Part shown: positions 1 to 7,986 of the stretch, in pieces
Position numbering within the stretch: the first letter of the stretch is position 1
How the letters are laid out: every line of letters begins with the position of its first letter
Assembly: GCF_006716865.1 (NCBI RefSeq)
Contig: NZ_VFPT01000001.1
Coordinates: 2,041,001-2,105,000, forward strand
From: Roseinatronobacter monicus
GTDB lineage: Bacteria > Pseudomonadota > Alphaproteobacteria > Rhodobacterales > Rhodobacteraceae
Direction of reading: 5' to 3'
Length of the DNA: 64,000 bases
Translations under genes and position numbers: made by a program
The notes under the pieces: model-generated
Told to the model about the DNA's origin: nothing
The model's database searches: none
Seen by the model: the letters and a program-made list of their open reading frames with translations, nothing else

Positions 1-1016
1 TTCAGGGTGCGGAAGAATTGTTCGATATGCCAGCGTTGCCGGTACCAGCTTACCGCGCGCCAGGCCATGTCCGCATCCTCGACCTTGTGAGTGGTCAAAA
101 GCCGCCATGAGATGGGCTCGGCGCCCGGTGGCGCATTCACCTCGCTGACTTCGATCAGGCTGACCTCCACCGTCTCGGCCAGCCCCGGCTGTCTGGCCAG
201 ATTGGCAGGACGCTTGATCGTAACGGGGCCAAATCGGGCCTCAAGTCTGGCGGTGCGCGCCGGGCGCCCTGGGCGTGCGCGCATCGCCACTTGTGCCGTA
301 CCTGCCAATTTCAGCGGGGCAGAGGACAGCTTGCCGCCACCTTCCAGGATTGAGCGATCCGTCATGGCACGGGTCAGGATGTGAAAGCCCGGCTCCGGCA
401 ATCGTGCCCATTTCTCATAGATATCGCTCTCGCGATCGCCGATTTCAGTCACCATATGCGCCTGGGCCAGAACTGTCTTGGCAGCCTCTGCCGTGCTCAG
501 CCACCGATGCGATTCCTTCTCGGACAGGGGGCGGGCCCGGTGGGGAACACTTACGCGGCCATCGCGTGTCCATATCCGGCCCGCGGCCAAACCCAGAATG
601 CCACCCGTCTCGGCATCCACACCCAGCATCGCGTGGAGCAAAACACCGCGCCCAGACCCCTTGCCGATTGCACCCAGTCCGCGACTGCGCTCTTTGGTTG
701 TCGAGAAATTGAAGTCGCTGCTGTCCTGAATCGCAAGAATATGCCGCCCCGCGCAGGCTTGCGAAAGCTCCGCTCCCCAGCCTTCAATCACCGCCTCAGC
801 CGTCACGCGCGGATTGGCCAGAAAGCGCGAAAATCCGACAATCCCACTGCGGCGGCCACCCGCCAGACGCCGAAGACAGGTGCTCGTGCGCGCCACCATT
901 GCTGCGAGCAGCAGACCCCCCTTTTTGCCAGGCGTTCGTCTCCGAAATCACCCAGCCTCCAGCCTTCCGAAGTCACCACAGACGCCCTCCCACTTTAGGT
1001 AGAGCGATCGAATCAT
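1..1016 (-). pseudogene. IS4-family transposase, partial, frame broken near the N-terminus
   Basis: The minus-strand frame contains a GDRESDIYEKW block (second catalytic Asp region), a GVDAETGGILGL block, and near the left edge WYRQRWHIEQFFRTLK, which fits the IS4 signature Y-x2-R-x3-E-x6-K. The predicted start at 1016 gives MIRSLYLKWEGVCGDFGRLEAG and then meets a TGA at 950-948. Removing one G from the GGG at 953-951 gives GDFGDERLAKR, which looks like a normal IS4 N-terminus. Adding one G to the G6 run at 921-916 restores the main frame (GGLLLAAMVART). Two compensating single-base differences about 30 nt apart therefore break only a short stretch. They may be real mutations or homopolymer errors. 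The C-terminal end lies outside the window. Confidence 0.75.
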
Positions 1017-1084
1017 GCGCAACAAAAACGGTCAAGTGCCGAAAACCGGAGCGCACAGCCAAAGATGTGTGCATCCCTTAGCGC
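1..1084 (-). mobile_element. IS4-family insertion sequence, partial (left end outside window)
   Basis: A transposase gene runs off the left edge. Its upstream non-coding end (about 1017-1080) abuts a flgF reading frame that is recognisable only as far as its FTPNA segment. The junction lies between about 1070 and 1084 on the plus strand. The exact terminal inverted repeat and target duplication cannot be fixed because the other end is not in the window. The element has the same orientation as the flagellar genes it interrupts. Confidence 0.8.
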
Positions 1085-1411
1085 TGCATTGGGGGTAAAG
1101 GTGCCCGCGCGCGTCAGGCGCGGGCCTTGCGGGGTTTCCAGTTGAAAATACCCCTCCCCCTCAATAGCCATGTCAAAGGTGCCATTCGTTTGTGACAGCG
1201 CACCTTGCAGCAGATAGGTGTGGCGGGTATTGCCCAAGGCCATCGAGAGCGAAGGTTCATGCCGCTCTGCTCTGACGACAAATTCCGAAAACACCATCCC
1301 CTCGCGCCGGTATCCGGCGGTTGTGGAATTGGCGATGTTGTTGGCGATGACCTGCATCTCGCGGCGCAAGCCCGACATGCGTGTCAGGGTGACATATCCT
1401 GCGTTATCCAT
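1082..1411 (-). pseudogene. flgF: flgF 5' fragment, flagellar basal-body rod protein, cut by IS4 element
   Basis: The protein starts MDNAGYVTLTRMSGL and carries the rod-protein signature NNIANSTTAGYRREG, then GEGYFQLETPQGPRLTRAGTFTPNA. At that point homology stops and the frame runs into IS sequence, ending at a stop at 1013. FlgF forms part of the proximal rod of the flagellar basal body; a normal protein is roughly 240 residues, so less than half is present. The start at 1411 follows the fliQ stop by two bases, so the genes are probably co-transcribed. The rest of flgF should lie beyond the IS, outside this window. Confidence 0.85.
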
Positions 1412-1413
1412 GC

Positions 1414-1680
1414 TCAGGACCCCGCCATCAGGGGCACGATGTCGGCTTGGAAAAAGTCGACAAGCGTGGCGGTCATGAAACTCATCGACATCCAATAGAC
1501 CGCAACAATCGCCGCCAGTTTGGGCACGAAAGTCAGGGTCATTTCCTGTATCGAGGTAAGCGCCTGAAACAGGCCCACCACGACCCCTGCCATCAATGCG
1601 GCAGTCAGGATCGGCATCGAGATCAGGGTCGCAACCCAAAGCCCCTGTCGCAGCGTGTCGAAAATGACGGATTCGTCCAT
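1414..1680 (-). CDS. fliQ: FliQ, flagellar export apparatus membrane protein
   Basis: This 88-residue protein has the usual FliQ length and two hydrophobic hairpin segments (about residues 15-38 and 50-75), with a typical DTLRQGLW start region and the ALTSIQEMTLTFVPK loop. FliQ assembles with FliP and FliR in the gate of the flagellar type III secretion apparatus in the inner membrane. It lies between fliE and flgF with gaps of only 2-3 bases, which supports one transcript. Placement of fliQ inside the rod-gene block is common in Rhodobacterales. The gene itself is intact. Confidence 0.93.
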   Translation of the reverse strand: MDESVIFDTLRQGLWVATLISMPILTAALMAGVVVGLFQALTSIQEMTLTFVPKLAAIVAVYWMSMSFMTATLVDFFQADIVPLMAGS

Positions 1681-1683
1681 GGC

Positions 1684-1980
1684 CTACACCGGCATCCGCA
1701 GGATTTCGAGATAGGCATCGACCACCTTGTCGCGCACGGTCACCGCCGTTTCGACCGCCAGTTCAGTCGCGGCCAGCGCCTCGACCAGTGCATGGGGGTC
1801 TGCGCGCAACATCATAGACTGAGTGGCTGTTGCCTCGGCCGTATGAAGGGTGCTGGCAAACTGGCCCAGTGCTGCGCCAAATCCCGCTTCGCTGCGCGTG
1901 GGTGGGACAGATGGCGCGGGGGCGGCGGCCATGCGTGCATGGTCATATGTCTTGGCCGCGATGGCAGAAAAAAGTGTCAT
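1684..1980 (-). CDS. fliE: FliE, flagellar hook-basal body complex protein
   Basis: The protein has 98 residues, normal for FliE. The C-terminal half has the family pattern (RADPHALVEALAATELAVETAVTVRDKVVDAYLEILRMPV) with amphipathic helices; the N-terminal third is low-complexity (AAAPAPSVPPT). FliE links the MS ring to the proximal rod and is an early export substrate. It is three bases upstream of fliQ and downstream of flgC in a minus-strand block. The gene looks intact. Confidence 0.92.
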   Translation of the reverse strand: MTLFSAIAAKTYDHARMAAAPAPSVPPTRSEAGFGAALGQFASTLHTAEATATQSMMLRADPHALVEALAATELAVETAVTVRDKVVDAYLEILRMPV

Positions 1981-2002
1981 GGTTTCAATCCTTTGGTGTC
2001 AT

Positions 2003-2395
2003 TCAACGGCGCAACAGGTCCAGCAGGCCCTGCGCCATTTGTCTGGTCTGGTCAAAAACCCGCAAATTGGCATCATAGCTGCGACTGGCTTCGCGCGCGT
2101 CGGCAATCTCGATCATCAAATCGACCGTAGATCCGTCATAAAATCCGGTTTCATCCGCCAAAGCATGGCCGGGATCATAGATGCGCGGCAGGGCGCGCGG
2201 GTCGAGTTGCACTGGCCCGACGCTGACCTGCGTGGTGCCGCTGGCACGGTCAATCTCGGCGCGGAAATCGACAGTTTTGCGCCGGTAGCCGGGGGTATCG
2301 GCATTCGAGATATTTTCCGAGACATGGCGCAGGCGGCGGGCCTGTGCTTCCATCCCGGAGGCCGCGATCGAGAAGCTGCTGAACAGGTCTGACAT
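2003..2395 (-). CDS. flgC: FlgC, flagellar basal-body rod protein
   Basis: This 130-residue protein has the N-terminal rod motif SENISNADTPGYRRK and a C-terminal helix (EASRSYDANLRVFDQTRQM) shared by flagellar axial proteins. FlgC is a proximal rod subunit that is exported and stacks with FlgB, FlgF and FliE. Flanking genes are flgB upstream and fliE downstream, all in one direction. Length and motifs are those of an intact gene. Confidence 0.94.
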   Translation of the reverse strand: MSDLFSSFSIAASGMEAQARRLRHVSENISNADTPGYRRKTVDFRAEIDRASGTTQVSVGPVQLDPRALPRIYDPGHALADETGFYDGSTVDLMIEIADAREASRSYDANLRVFDQTRQMAQGLLDLLRR

Positions 2396-2409
2396 AGTCC
2401 GCGCCCCTT

Positions 2410-2790
2410 TCAGCGGCCAAGTGCGGTGCGCAGAATGCCGCGCGCCGAACTGTAAACTGCAAGCGCCATGTCATGGCTTTGTCGGTTCTGGGCGGTGCGC
2501 ACCATCTCGCGTTCCAATGAGACAGTGTTGCCATTTGGCGCGCGCGCAGGTGCAGTGCGGTCAATCACAGCGCTTAAGGTTTGGTGCTGCGCCCCGGCCC
2601 CCAGATGCCCCGGTCGTGTTGCCGACATGGGGCGGGCCTGTGCATGGACCTTGCCAAATTCCGGCAGATCGCGGGCGCGATAGCCCGGTGTGTCGGCCTG
2701 CGCGATATTCTCGGCAATCACCACTTGTCTGGCAGCGGCATGGCGCGCCATGCCCTGCGCCATGCGCATTACCTCTGGTATATCAAACAT
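2410..2790 (-). CDS. flgB: FlgB, flagellar basal-body rod protein
   Basis: The 126-residue protein begins MFDIPEVMRMAQGMARH and contains the rod-protein motif AENIAQADTPGYRARDL. I chose the start at 2790 rather than an in-frame ATG at 2817 because a GGGAG ribosome binding site lies about 9 bases upstream and the shorter N-terminus matches the family. FlgB is the first proximal rod subunit. This is the first gene of the minus-strand block flgB-flgC-fliE-fliQ-flgF. The 98-bp gap to divergent fliI should hold promoters for both directions. Confidence 0.92.
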   Translation of the reverse strand: MFDIPEVMRMAQGMARHAAARQVVIAENIAQADTPGYRARDLPEFGKVHAQARPMSATRPGHLGAGAQHQTLSAVIDRTAPARAPNGNTVSLEREMVRTAQNRQSHDMALAVYSSARGILRTALGR

Positions 2791-2888
2791 GAGGGCTTCT
2801 CCCGTCAAACTATACACCAGTCTTTAAGGCTGATTCGCTTAAGGATAGGTAACCACGCGAAAATTGAGTGCTTCAGGGGAACGCCACG

Positions 2889-4241
2889 ATGAACGTATTT
2901 GACGATCTGCGCGCACAGGTTGCAGATTTGCGACCCGTGCGGCTGTTTGGGCGGATCAGCCGAATTGACGGGCAATTGATGGCCGTGCGCGGGCTGAATG
3001 ATGCGGCACGGATCGGCGATTGGCTGGAAGTTGAGACGCGTGACGGCACAAGAATCGGCGCAGAAATCTTGCGCCTGACACAGGATGAGGCGCTTGCCCT
3101 GCCCAACGGGCCACGCGACGGGCTGGCCATTGGCGACCGGGCCGAGCATCGGGTTGCGCGCGGCATCGCCCCTGATGACAGTTGGGTCGGTCGCGTCATC
3201 GCCCCCTATGGGCAGCCACTGGATGGGCGCCCGCTGTTGCGCGGCCCGCAGATGCGTGCGCTGCACGGCGCGGCGCCCGACCCTGCCCGGCGGGGGCGGC
3301 TGGGCGCGCGGTTGGACACCGGCATGTGCGTGTTTGACACAATGCTGCCTGTGGTCGAAGGGCAGCGCATAGGGTTGTTTGCGGGCTCTGGTGTGGGCAA
3401 GACCATGCTGTTGGGCAATTTCGCGCGCCACATGCAGGCCGATGTTGTCGTCATCGCGCTGGTGGGGGAGCGGGGGCGCGAATTGCGCGAATTTCTGGAG
3501 GATGTGTTGGGTGCGGCTGGACTGGCGCGCGCTGTGGTCGTCACTGCCACTTCGGACCAGCCGCCGCTGACCCGCCGCCGCTGCGCGCCCGCCGCCATGT
3601 GCGTGGCCGAGCATTTCCGCGATCAGGGCAAGCAGGTCTTGCTGCTGACCGACAGTATCACCCGCATGGCCGAGGCGCATCGTGAAGTGGCGCTGGCCGG
3701 TGGAGAGGAGCCGAGTTTGCGCGGGTACCCCCCTTCGGTCGTGCATCAGATCACGGCACTGGCCGAACGCGCGGGGCCGGGATGTGACGGTGTGGGTGCG
3801 ATCACCGCGATTTTCACGGTTCTGGTTGCGGGGTCCGACATGGAGGAACCCGTGGCCGACATCCTGCGCGGGGTGCTGGACGGGCATGTGGTGATGGACC
3901 GCGAAATCGCCGAGCGGGGGCGCTTTCCAGCAGTGGATGTGCTGCGCTCGGTCAGCCGGTCGCTGCCACATTGCGCGCGGCCCGAAGAGAACGCCCGTAT
4001 CAGCGAGGCGCGCCGCCTGTTGGGCACCTATGACCGCGCCGAGATGATGATTCAGGCGGGCCTGTATGAAAAGGGCACCGACCCGCTGGTGGACCGCGCG
4101 ATTCAGGTCTGGCCTCGCCTGGATGCCTTTGTGGGTGAAGCCGCGAAAGGCGGCATTACACAGTCATTTGCACGGCTGGCGCACTGTCTCGACCCCCCGC
4201 AACAGCCCCCTCCAAACGTCAAAGCGACAGGGCGACGGTGA
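2889..4241 (+). CDS. fliI: FliI, flagellum-specific export ATPase
   Basis: This is a 450-residue F1-ATPase-like protein. A Walker A motif GSGVGKT lies at about residues 166-172, and VLLLTDSITRMAEAHREVALAGGEEPSLRGYPPSV is the FliI/SctN signature with the Walker B region. It energises unfolding and release of export substrates at the flagellar type III apparatus, with FliH and FliJ (not in this window). The start at 2889 follows an AGGGGAA ribosome binding site. It is divergent from flgB. The Walker and arginine-finger regions appear intact, so the IS damage in this locus is limited to flgF as far as the window shows. Confidence 0.94.
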   Translation: MNVFDDLRAQVADLRPVRLFGRISRIDGQLMAVRGLNDAARIGDWLEVETRDGTRIGAEILRLTQDEALALPNGPRDGLAIGDRAEHRVARGIAPDDSWVGRVIAPYGQPLDGRPLLRGPQMRALHGAAPDPARRGRLGARLDTGMCVFDTMLPVVEGQRIGLFAGSGVGKTMLLGNFARHMQADVVVIALVGERGRELREFLEDVLGAAGLARAVVVTATSDQPPLTRRRCAPAAMCVAEHFRDQGKQVLLLTDSITRMAEAHREVALAGGEEPSLRGYPPSVVHQITALAERAGPGCDGVGAITAIFTVLVAGSDMEEPVADILRGVLDGHVVMDREIAERGRFPAVDVLRSVSRSLPHCARPEENARISEARRLLGTYDRAEMMIQAGLYEKGTDPLVDRAIQVWPRLDAFVGEAAKGGITQSFARLAHCLDPPQQPPPNVKATGRR

Positions 4242-4307
4242 AAACGGGTTTCCCATGGGCGTGAAATTACACTAAACGGGGGCAAATCCGCAAATCCGGG
4301 GAAACAC

Positions 4308-6035
4308 ATGGCGCGCATCCTGATCACTTCGGCCCTGCCGTATATCAATGGAATCAAGCATCTGGGCAATCTGGTGGGCAGTCAATTGCCTGCCGACCTC
4401 TATGCCCGCTACTGCCGCGCGCGCGGGCATGAGGTGATGTTCATCTGCGCCACAGACGAGCATGGCACGCCTGCGGAACTGGCTGCGGCCAAAGCAGGCA
4501 AGCCTGTCGCCGCCTATTGCACCGAAATGCACGAAGTGCAGGCGGAACTGGCGCGCGGGTTCAAACTGTCCTTCGACCATTTTGGCCGCTCGTCCAGCAG
4601 GCGCAACCACATCTTGACCCAGCATATGGCCGCCCGTCTGGCCGCCGCCGGACTGATCGAGGTTGTGTCGGAAAAGCAGGTCTATTCACATACTGATGGC
4701 CGCTTTCTGCCCGACCGCTACATCGAGGGCACCTGCCCGAATTGCGGGTATGAGCGCGCACGCGGCGATCAGTGCGAGAATTGCACCAAGCAACTGGACC
4801 CGACCGACCTGATCAATCCGCGCTCGGCTATTTCGGGGTCGACCGATCTGGAAGTGCGCGAAACCAAGCACCTGTTCTTGCGCCAATCTACCTTGCGCGA
4901 CACGCTGGACATATGGATCGACAGCCAGCGCGGCTGGCCTGTTCTGACCACCTCGATTGCCAAGAAATGGCTGCATGATGGCGACGGTTTGCAAGACCGT
5001 GGCATCACGCGTGATCTGGATTGGGGCGTGCCCGTGCAATTTGACGGCGCACCGTGGCAAGGCATGGATGGCAAAGTGTTCTATGTCTGGTTCGACGCGC
5101 CCATCGAATATATCGCCGCTACGGCCGAATGGGCCGATGCGCATGGCCTTGATGACAGAGCATGGCAGCGCTGGTGGCGCGAGGATATGGGCGCGCAGGA
5201 TGTGCGCTATGTGCAGTTCATGGGCAAGGATAATGTCCCGTTCCACACACTCAGCTTCCCTGCCACGCTGATGGGCGCGAATTTCGACAAGACCGAGCCG
5301 TGGAAAATGGTCGATTACATCAAATCCTTCAACTACCTGAATTATGATGGTGGCCAGTTCAGCACCTCGCTGGGGCGCGGTGTGTTCATGGATCAGGCGC
5401 TGTCGATCCTGCCCGCCGATTACTGGCGCTGGTGGCTGCTGTCACATGCACCCGAAAACAACGACAGCGAATTTACGTGGGAGAATTTTCAGACCTCGGT
5501 GAACAAGGATCTGGCTGATGTGCTGGGCAATCTGGTCAGCCGCGTGACGAAATTCTGCCGCTCGAAATTCGGCGAGGTGGTGCCAGAGGGCGGCAGTTTC
5601 GGCCCGCGTGAGGCGCAGCTTGTGGCTGATCTTGCAAAGGGTCTGGAAAACTACCAATCGGTCATGGACGGAATGGCGGTACGCCGCTCGGCACAGGAAT
5701 TGCGCGCGCTCTGGGCCTTGGGCAACGAATATCTGCAAGAAGCCGCCCCTTGGACAAGGTTCAAGACCGACCCAGAGGGGGCAGCGGCGCAAATCCGGCT
5801 GGCGCTGAACCTGATCCGCTTTTATGCGGTGATCTCGCAGCCCTTCATCCCAGATGCCGCCGCGCGCACGATGGCCGCGATGAATTGCGAGGACTGGTCT
5901 TGGCCGGATGATGTGGCAACCGCGCTGAACACCCTGCCCGCAGGCCATGCGTTCGAGGTGCCAGAGGTCTTGTTTGCCAAGATTACAGATGAGCAGCGCG
6001 CCGAATGGGAAGCGCAATTCGCAGGACAAAGGTAG
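4308..6035 (+). CDS. metG: Methionyl-tRNA synthetase
   Basis: This 575-residue class I aminoacyl-tRNA synthetase charges tRNA(Met). The HIGH-like motif is HLGN near residue 18. A zinc-knuckle insert [17 protein letters not shown] lies at about residues 143-159. Catalytic-domain landmarks include [11 protein letters not shown] and the C-terminal anticodon-binding helices ([18 protein letters not shown]). The KMSKS loop is replaced by [10 protein letters not shown], which has no KMSKS lysine; I recall similar FSTS forms in related alphaproteobacterial MetG proteins. There is no C-terminal dimerisation domain, which is normal for this shorter class. A stem-loop follows the gene. Confidence 0.95.
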   Translation: MARILITSALPYINGIKHLGNLVGSQLPADLYARYCRARGHEVMFICATDEHGTPAELAAAKAGKPVAAYCTEMHEVQAELARGFKLSFDHFGRSSSRRNHILTQHMAARLAAAGLIEVVSEKQVYSHTDGRFLPDRYIEGTCPNCGYERARGDQCENCTKQLDPTDLINPRSAISGSTDLEVRETKHLFLRQSTLRDTLDIWIDSQRGWPVLTTSIAKKWLHDGDGLQDRGITRDLDWGVPVQFDGAPWQGMDGKVFYVWFDAPIEYIAATAEWADAHGLDDRAWQRWWREDMGAQDVRYVQFMGKDNVPFHTLSFPATLMGANFDKTEPWKMVDYIKSFNYLNYDGGQFSTSLGRGVFMDQALSILPADYWRWWLLSHAPENNDSEFTWENFQTSVNKDLADVLGNLVSRVTKFCRSKFGEVVPEGGSFGPREAQLVADLAKGLENYQSVMDGMAVRRSAQELRALWALGNEYLQEAAPWTRFKTDPEGAAAQIRLALNLIRFYAVISQPFIPDAAARTMAAMNCEDWSWPDDVATALNTLPAGHAFEVPEVLFAKITDEQRAEWEAQFAGQR

Positions 6036-6046
6036 GGATCTGAAAG

Positions 6047-6079
6047 CGGGCCGGCAGGGGCACTCCCCCTACCGGCCCG
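6047..6079 (+). terminator. Stem-loop after metG
   Basis: An 8-bp stem CGGGCCGG/CCGGCCCG is extended by AGGGG/CCCCT across one C-A mismatch, with a CACT loop. It begins 12 bases after the metG stop. There is no strong U-tract directly after it, so termination is inferred from position and stem strength. Confidence 0.6.
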
Positions 6080-6133
6080 TGTGATTTCAGGTTTGCTCTT
6101 TTCTTGCCCGCAGCGCTGCATTAGGCTGATCTC

Positions 6134-6388
6134 ATGTTTACAATCGAGCATGATTTTGACGCCACCATCATCACCCTTGTGGATGAGGGCGCACCGCGTC
6201 CCGAAGCCTTGCGCGATGATGTAATTATCACCGCCTTTGAGGATTGTGTCACACTTCGCCAATTCGACCCCAGACGCGAGGATGATGTCGTCATCACCCT
6301 GTCGCTGTCGCAGTTGCGCGAACTTGCGGCAGCGCTTGACCTGCCCGAAGGCAGCTACCGTCTGAACCAGAAATCGGGCCGATCCTGA
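6134..6388 (+). CDS. Small conserved hypothetical protein (84 aa)
   Basis: This 84-residue acidic soluble protein begins MFTIEHDFDATIITLVDEG and ends DLPEGSYRLN. It contains AFEDCVTLRQFDPR and TLSLSQLRELAAALDLPEG, which I recall from short uncharacterised proteins of Rhodobacteraceae. No signal peptide, membrane segment or catalytic motif is visible. It lies between metG and the doeD-like gene on the same strand with its own spacing, so it may be a single-gene unit. Function is unknown. Confidence 0.6.
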   Translation: MFTIEHDFDATIITLVDEGAPRPEALRDDVIITAFEDCVTLRQFDPRREDDVVITLSLSQLRELAAALDLPEGSYRLNQKSGRS

Positions 6389-6545
6389 CACCCTGCACAT
6401 TATGCTGTGGTGCAGCAGAAGCTGTGTTTGACAATCCCCCCACCCCTCCGGCAGGGTGCGGATAAGACGAAGGCACGAATCGTGTCTCCGCACCACCGAC
6501 ATTTATAGAATGGTGCCTGCCAAAGGCGGCCAGAAAGGATGTGTC

Positions 6546-7922
6546 ATGTTGACAAATGACCAGCTAAATCACTGGGACCGCGAGAATTTCCTGCACCCTT
6601 CCACACATTTTGGACAGCATGGGCGCGGCGAAAGCCCCACGCGCATCGTGACCACCGCGAAAGGCTGCTATATCGAGGACCGCGACGGCACCAAATTGCT
6701 GGATGCTTTTGCGGGTCTGTATTGCGTGAATGTCGGCTATGGCCGCACCGAGATTGCCGAAGCGATTTCCAAACAGGCGCATGAGCTTGCCTATTACCAT
6801 TCCTATGTCGGTCACGGCACCGAAGCTTCGATCACGCTGGCGCATATGGTGGCCGAGCGCGCGCCCGCACATATGAACAAGGTCTATTTCGGCTTGGGCG
6901 GTTCGGATGCGAACGAAACCAATGTCAAGCTGGTGTGGTATATCCAGAATGTGCTGGGCCGTCCCGAGAAGCGCAAGATCATCTCGCGCTGGCGTGGCTA
7001 TCACGGCTCTGGCCTGATCACCGGCTCGATGACAGGGCTGGTGCCGTTCCACAACAAATTCGGCCTGCCCATGTCGGAAGTGGTGCATACCGAAGCGCCC
7101 TATTATTTCCGCCGCGCCGACCCCGATATGTCGGAAGAAGCGTTTAGCGCGCATTGCGCCGCAAAACTGGAAGAGCTGATCGAGCGCGAAGGCGCCGATA
7201 CGATTGGTGCCTTCATTGCCGAACCCCTGCTGGGCACTGGTGGTATTGTCCCCCCGCCCGCAGGCTATTGGGACGCAATCCAGCCTGTACTGAGAAAGCA
7301 TGACATCCTGTTGATTACGGATGAGGTCGTCACCGGCTTTGGCCGGATGGGCACGATGATGGGGTCTACACATTACGGGATCACACCTGATATCATCACC
7401 ATCGCCAAGGGTCTGACCTCTGCCTATGCGCCACTATCCGGCTCGATTGTCAGCGACGAGTTGTACAAGGTGCTGGAAGATGGCACCGACAAATTCGGCC
7501 CCTTCGGCCATGGCTGGACCTATTCGGCCCATCCCATTGGTGCGGCAGCGGGGGTAGCAAACCTGAAGCTGATTGATGAATTGGGGCTGGTTCAGAATGC
7601 GCGCGAAACGGGTGCCTATTTCCGCAACGCCATGGCGGCAGCGCTGAAAGATCATCGCTTCGTGGGCGATGCGCGCGGCGACGGGATGCTGGCGGCAGTG
7701 GAATTGCAGCGCGACCCCGGCGCACGCGTGGATTTCGACGCCTCGGAGAAGGTGACCGCGCAAGTGGTGGGCGAAATGGTCAAGCGCGGCGTGATCGCGC
7801 GTGCCATGCCGCAGGGCGAGATCATCGGCTTTGCGCCGCCCCTGTGCATGACGCCTGCCGAAGCCGACAAGGTGGTGGAAGTGACGCGCGACGCGCTCGA
7901 CGCGGTCACAGGCACCCTGTAA
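6546..7922 (+). CDS. doeD: Class III PLP-dependent aminotransferase, DoeD-like (diaminobutyrate transaminase candidate)
   Basis: The 458-residue protein has the class III aminotransferase fold: DAFAGLYCVNVGYGR near the N-terminus, FGLGGSDANETN (cofactor phosphate site), LITDEVVTGFGR (Asp that binds the pyridine nitrogen) and the PLP lysine in ITIAKGLTSAYAPL. An AAGGA ribosome binding site sits 8 bases before the ATG at 6546; an upstream in-frame start at 6456 lacks support. It resembles the aminotransferase of ectoine catabolism, which converts 2,4-diaminobutyrate to aspartate semialdehyde, and the next gene looks like ectoine hydrolase. Other omega-amino acid substrates cannot be excluded. 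Confidence 0.75.
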   Translation: MLTNDQLNHWDRENFLHPSTHFGQHGRGESPTRIVTTAKGCYIEDRDGTKLLDAFAGLYCVNVGYGRTEIAEAISKQAHELAYYHSYVGHGTEASITLAHMVAERAPAHMNKVYFGLGGSDANETNVKLVWYIQNVLGRPEKRKIISRWRGYHGSGLITGSMTGLVPFHNKFGLPMSEVVHTEAPYYFRRADPDMSEEAFSAHCAAKLEELIEREGADTIGAFIAEPLLGTGGIVPPPAGYWDAIQPVLRKHDILLITDEVVTGFGRMGTMMGSTHYGITPDIITIAKGLTSAYAPLSGSIVSDELYKVLEDGTDKFGPFGHGWTYSAHPIGAAAGVANLKLIDELGLVQNARETGAYFRNAMAAALKDHRFVGDARGDGMLAAVELQRDPGARVDFDASEKVTAQVVGEMVKRGVIARAMPQGEIIGFAPPLCMTPAEADKVVEVTRDALDAVTGTL

Positions 7923-7928
7923 TGCAGC

Positions 7929-7956
7929 GGCCCCGCTTTGACAGCGGGGCCTTTTT
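7929..7956 (+). terminator. Rho-independent terminator after doeD-like gene
   Basis: A perfect 9-bp stem GGCCCCGCT/AGCGGGGCC with a 5-base loop is followed directly by TTTTT. It lies seven bases after the aminotransferase stop codon and about 30 bases before the doeA start, so doeA may need its own promoter or read-through. Confidence 0.9.
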
Positions 7957-7986
7957 CAACCGTCCTTTGCTGCGGAACATTGCGCC

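Noticed and set aside
2820..2845. Two TTAA boxes in the flgB-fliI gap, considered as a CtrA site
   Set aside because: The boxes are 11 bases apart, not the 7 expected for TTAA-N7-TTAA, so CtrA binding is not supported.
2805..3971. 388-aa open frame antisense to fliI
   Set aside because: fliI carries Walker motifs and family signatures on the plus strand; the antisense frame has none.
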